From Phoronis australis (lineage: Eukaryota > Phoronida > Phoronidae): a DNA stretch of 64,000 nucleotides. Below the pieces are notes generated by a model. The model ran no database searches. It was not told where the DNA came from and saw nothing but the letters and a program-made list of their open reading frames with translations. Position numbers and translations under genes: made by a program. Shown here piece after piece: positions 63,021 to 64,000 of the stretch (its first letter is position 1; every line of letters starts with the position of its first letter). The DNA is taken from positions 210,361 to 274,360 of the forward strand of contig NMRA01000443.1 of assembly GCA_002633005.1 (NCBI GenBank). The letters run 5' to 3'.

Positions 63021-64000
63021 AATATCAACGTATCTCATTGATTCCCATTCGACAATGTCATGGCATTGTGATTGAATGTCTGAATGAACTTATTAGTCTG
63101 ATAGGTGGATCCCACATTAAAAGTGATTTGAAAACTAGTTACTTGACTTCCACTGGCATTATTCAATGGGAGTTACAGCTGGTTTTCAAAATCAATTTTA
63201 AATCGAAAACACCTCGCCCAGGGCGCTAAGAAAATTCGTTCGGGAGGAGGGCGCTTATTATAGCCTAAGGCAGTTGAAACCCGATCTCCAAAACGGGTGA
63301 AATCGGAAGCTAGGATTCATCAGATTTACCCTCTGTGACATATCTGTAACCTATGACTTTCCACAAAATTGTGGCGCATTGCTATCAAACTTTGTTGTTA
63401 AATTACGATCCTTTTTCAGAAAACTCGCCAACTGATGCATCGCTATCTCGCAATCGTCGATAGGGCAACTTGAATTCTTGAATAAAAGTAGTTTCGACTC
63501 AACAAATTACCTGAAATCCTTAAGTTTTTCAAGTAGCATCCCTAAGATTTTTAAGGTCCTGTGGAATCAGAATTAACCGCAGATTAAGTCCAAATCTGTG
63601 CTAGATTGCACCCCGCAACACAAGAAAAATCTGAACGAACACACACATGATGTTGTCATGTGACATTTGTTTTGAAGTTCGTCAGCATGTGTGTGTGTGT
63701 GTGTGCCAAGTGAGCACAATTGGGTTCAGTGAAATCAGTTTGAGTGTACCCAAGATTGGTTGTTAATTGATCTTATAAATCCCTTGGGGAACCTGAAAAT
63801 GAATTCTTGGTTTTTCCATGACATGTTCATTTTGATGATAAAAGTTCATTTGAAATAATAACATGTTGCAAGCACGTGCGTGTCATTAGAGTTCATTTGC
63901 CAGTGAGTAGATAGCCTACATGTATGTAGGGCGCGCTTCCTGGTCACGTGCTTTTAACACTGGTCAAATTTTTTCACTAGTCTTCGATTAGCGGTTATCA

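Larger units (their letters stand above)
57878..64000. other. Right-end repeat-rich region, no supported gene
   Basis: Apart from R1 copies, the end repeat and the N-flanking duplication, I see no conserved coding sequence. A 48-codon frame at 58662-58808 (MKTEAEPESELGEDE...) near a TGACGTCA at 58936 has a plausible composition but no recognised family. Confidence 0.5.

Overview
This is a stretch of animal nuclear DNA, probably from an invertebrate (perhaps a deuterostome; I cannot fix the phylum). Genes are cut into many short exons by GT-AG introns. Intergenic and intronic DNA is AT-rich and full of minisatellites and short dispersed repeats. Nothing bacterial or organellar is present. Three single N positions (26242, 41729, 59873) mark assembly joins, and two of them sit between duplicated sequences.

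Two conserved genes lie tail to tail. On the + strand (11.9-25.1 kb) is a Rap1 small GTPase of the Ras superfamily: four shared coding exons followed by two tandem alternative terminal exons. One ends in a lysine-rich tail with a CHLL box (183 aa). The other ends in a cysteine-rich tail with a CQLL box (186 aa). On the - strand (49.8-28.6 kb) is an orthologue of RAD54L2/ARIP4, a SNF2-family DNA-dependent ATPase. I resolve 21 coding exons that splice into one open frame of 1433 codons (1422 from the first in-frame ATG). The first exon may be preceded by another one not identified here. About 3.5 kb between the two stop codons (25.1-28.6 kb) holds their 3' ends.

The remainder is repeat-rich. 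Region 1-11.9 kb is upstream of, or 5' non-coding intron of, Rap1. It contains dispersed repeats, hairpin MITE-like elements and a short PIF/Harbinger-like element with inverted ends. Rap1 introns carry microsatellites, a 33-bp minisatellite and degenerate repeats. RAD54L2 introns carry at least four sizeable minisatellites. Two of these begin exactly at a 5' splice site and copy that site into every repeat unit. Region 49.8-64 kb has no gene I can support; it contains a >400-bp repeat in three copies and one half of a repeat that occurs inverted at the left edge.

Most notable: (1) the Rap1 alternative C-termini, resembling the KRAS4A/4B arrangement; (2) the splice-donor minisatellites in RAD54L2, one of which stays open in frame and could give inserts in steps of 23 residues; (3) an intronic 24-bp array that is an open extension of a helicase exon.
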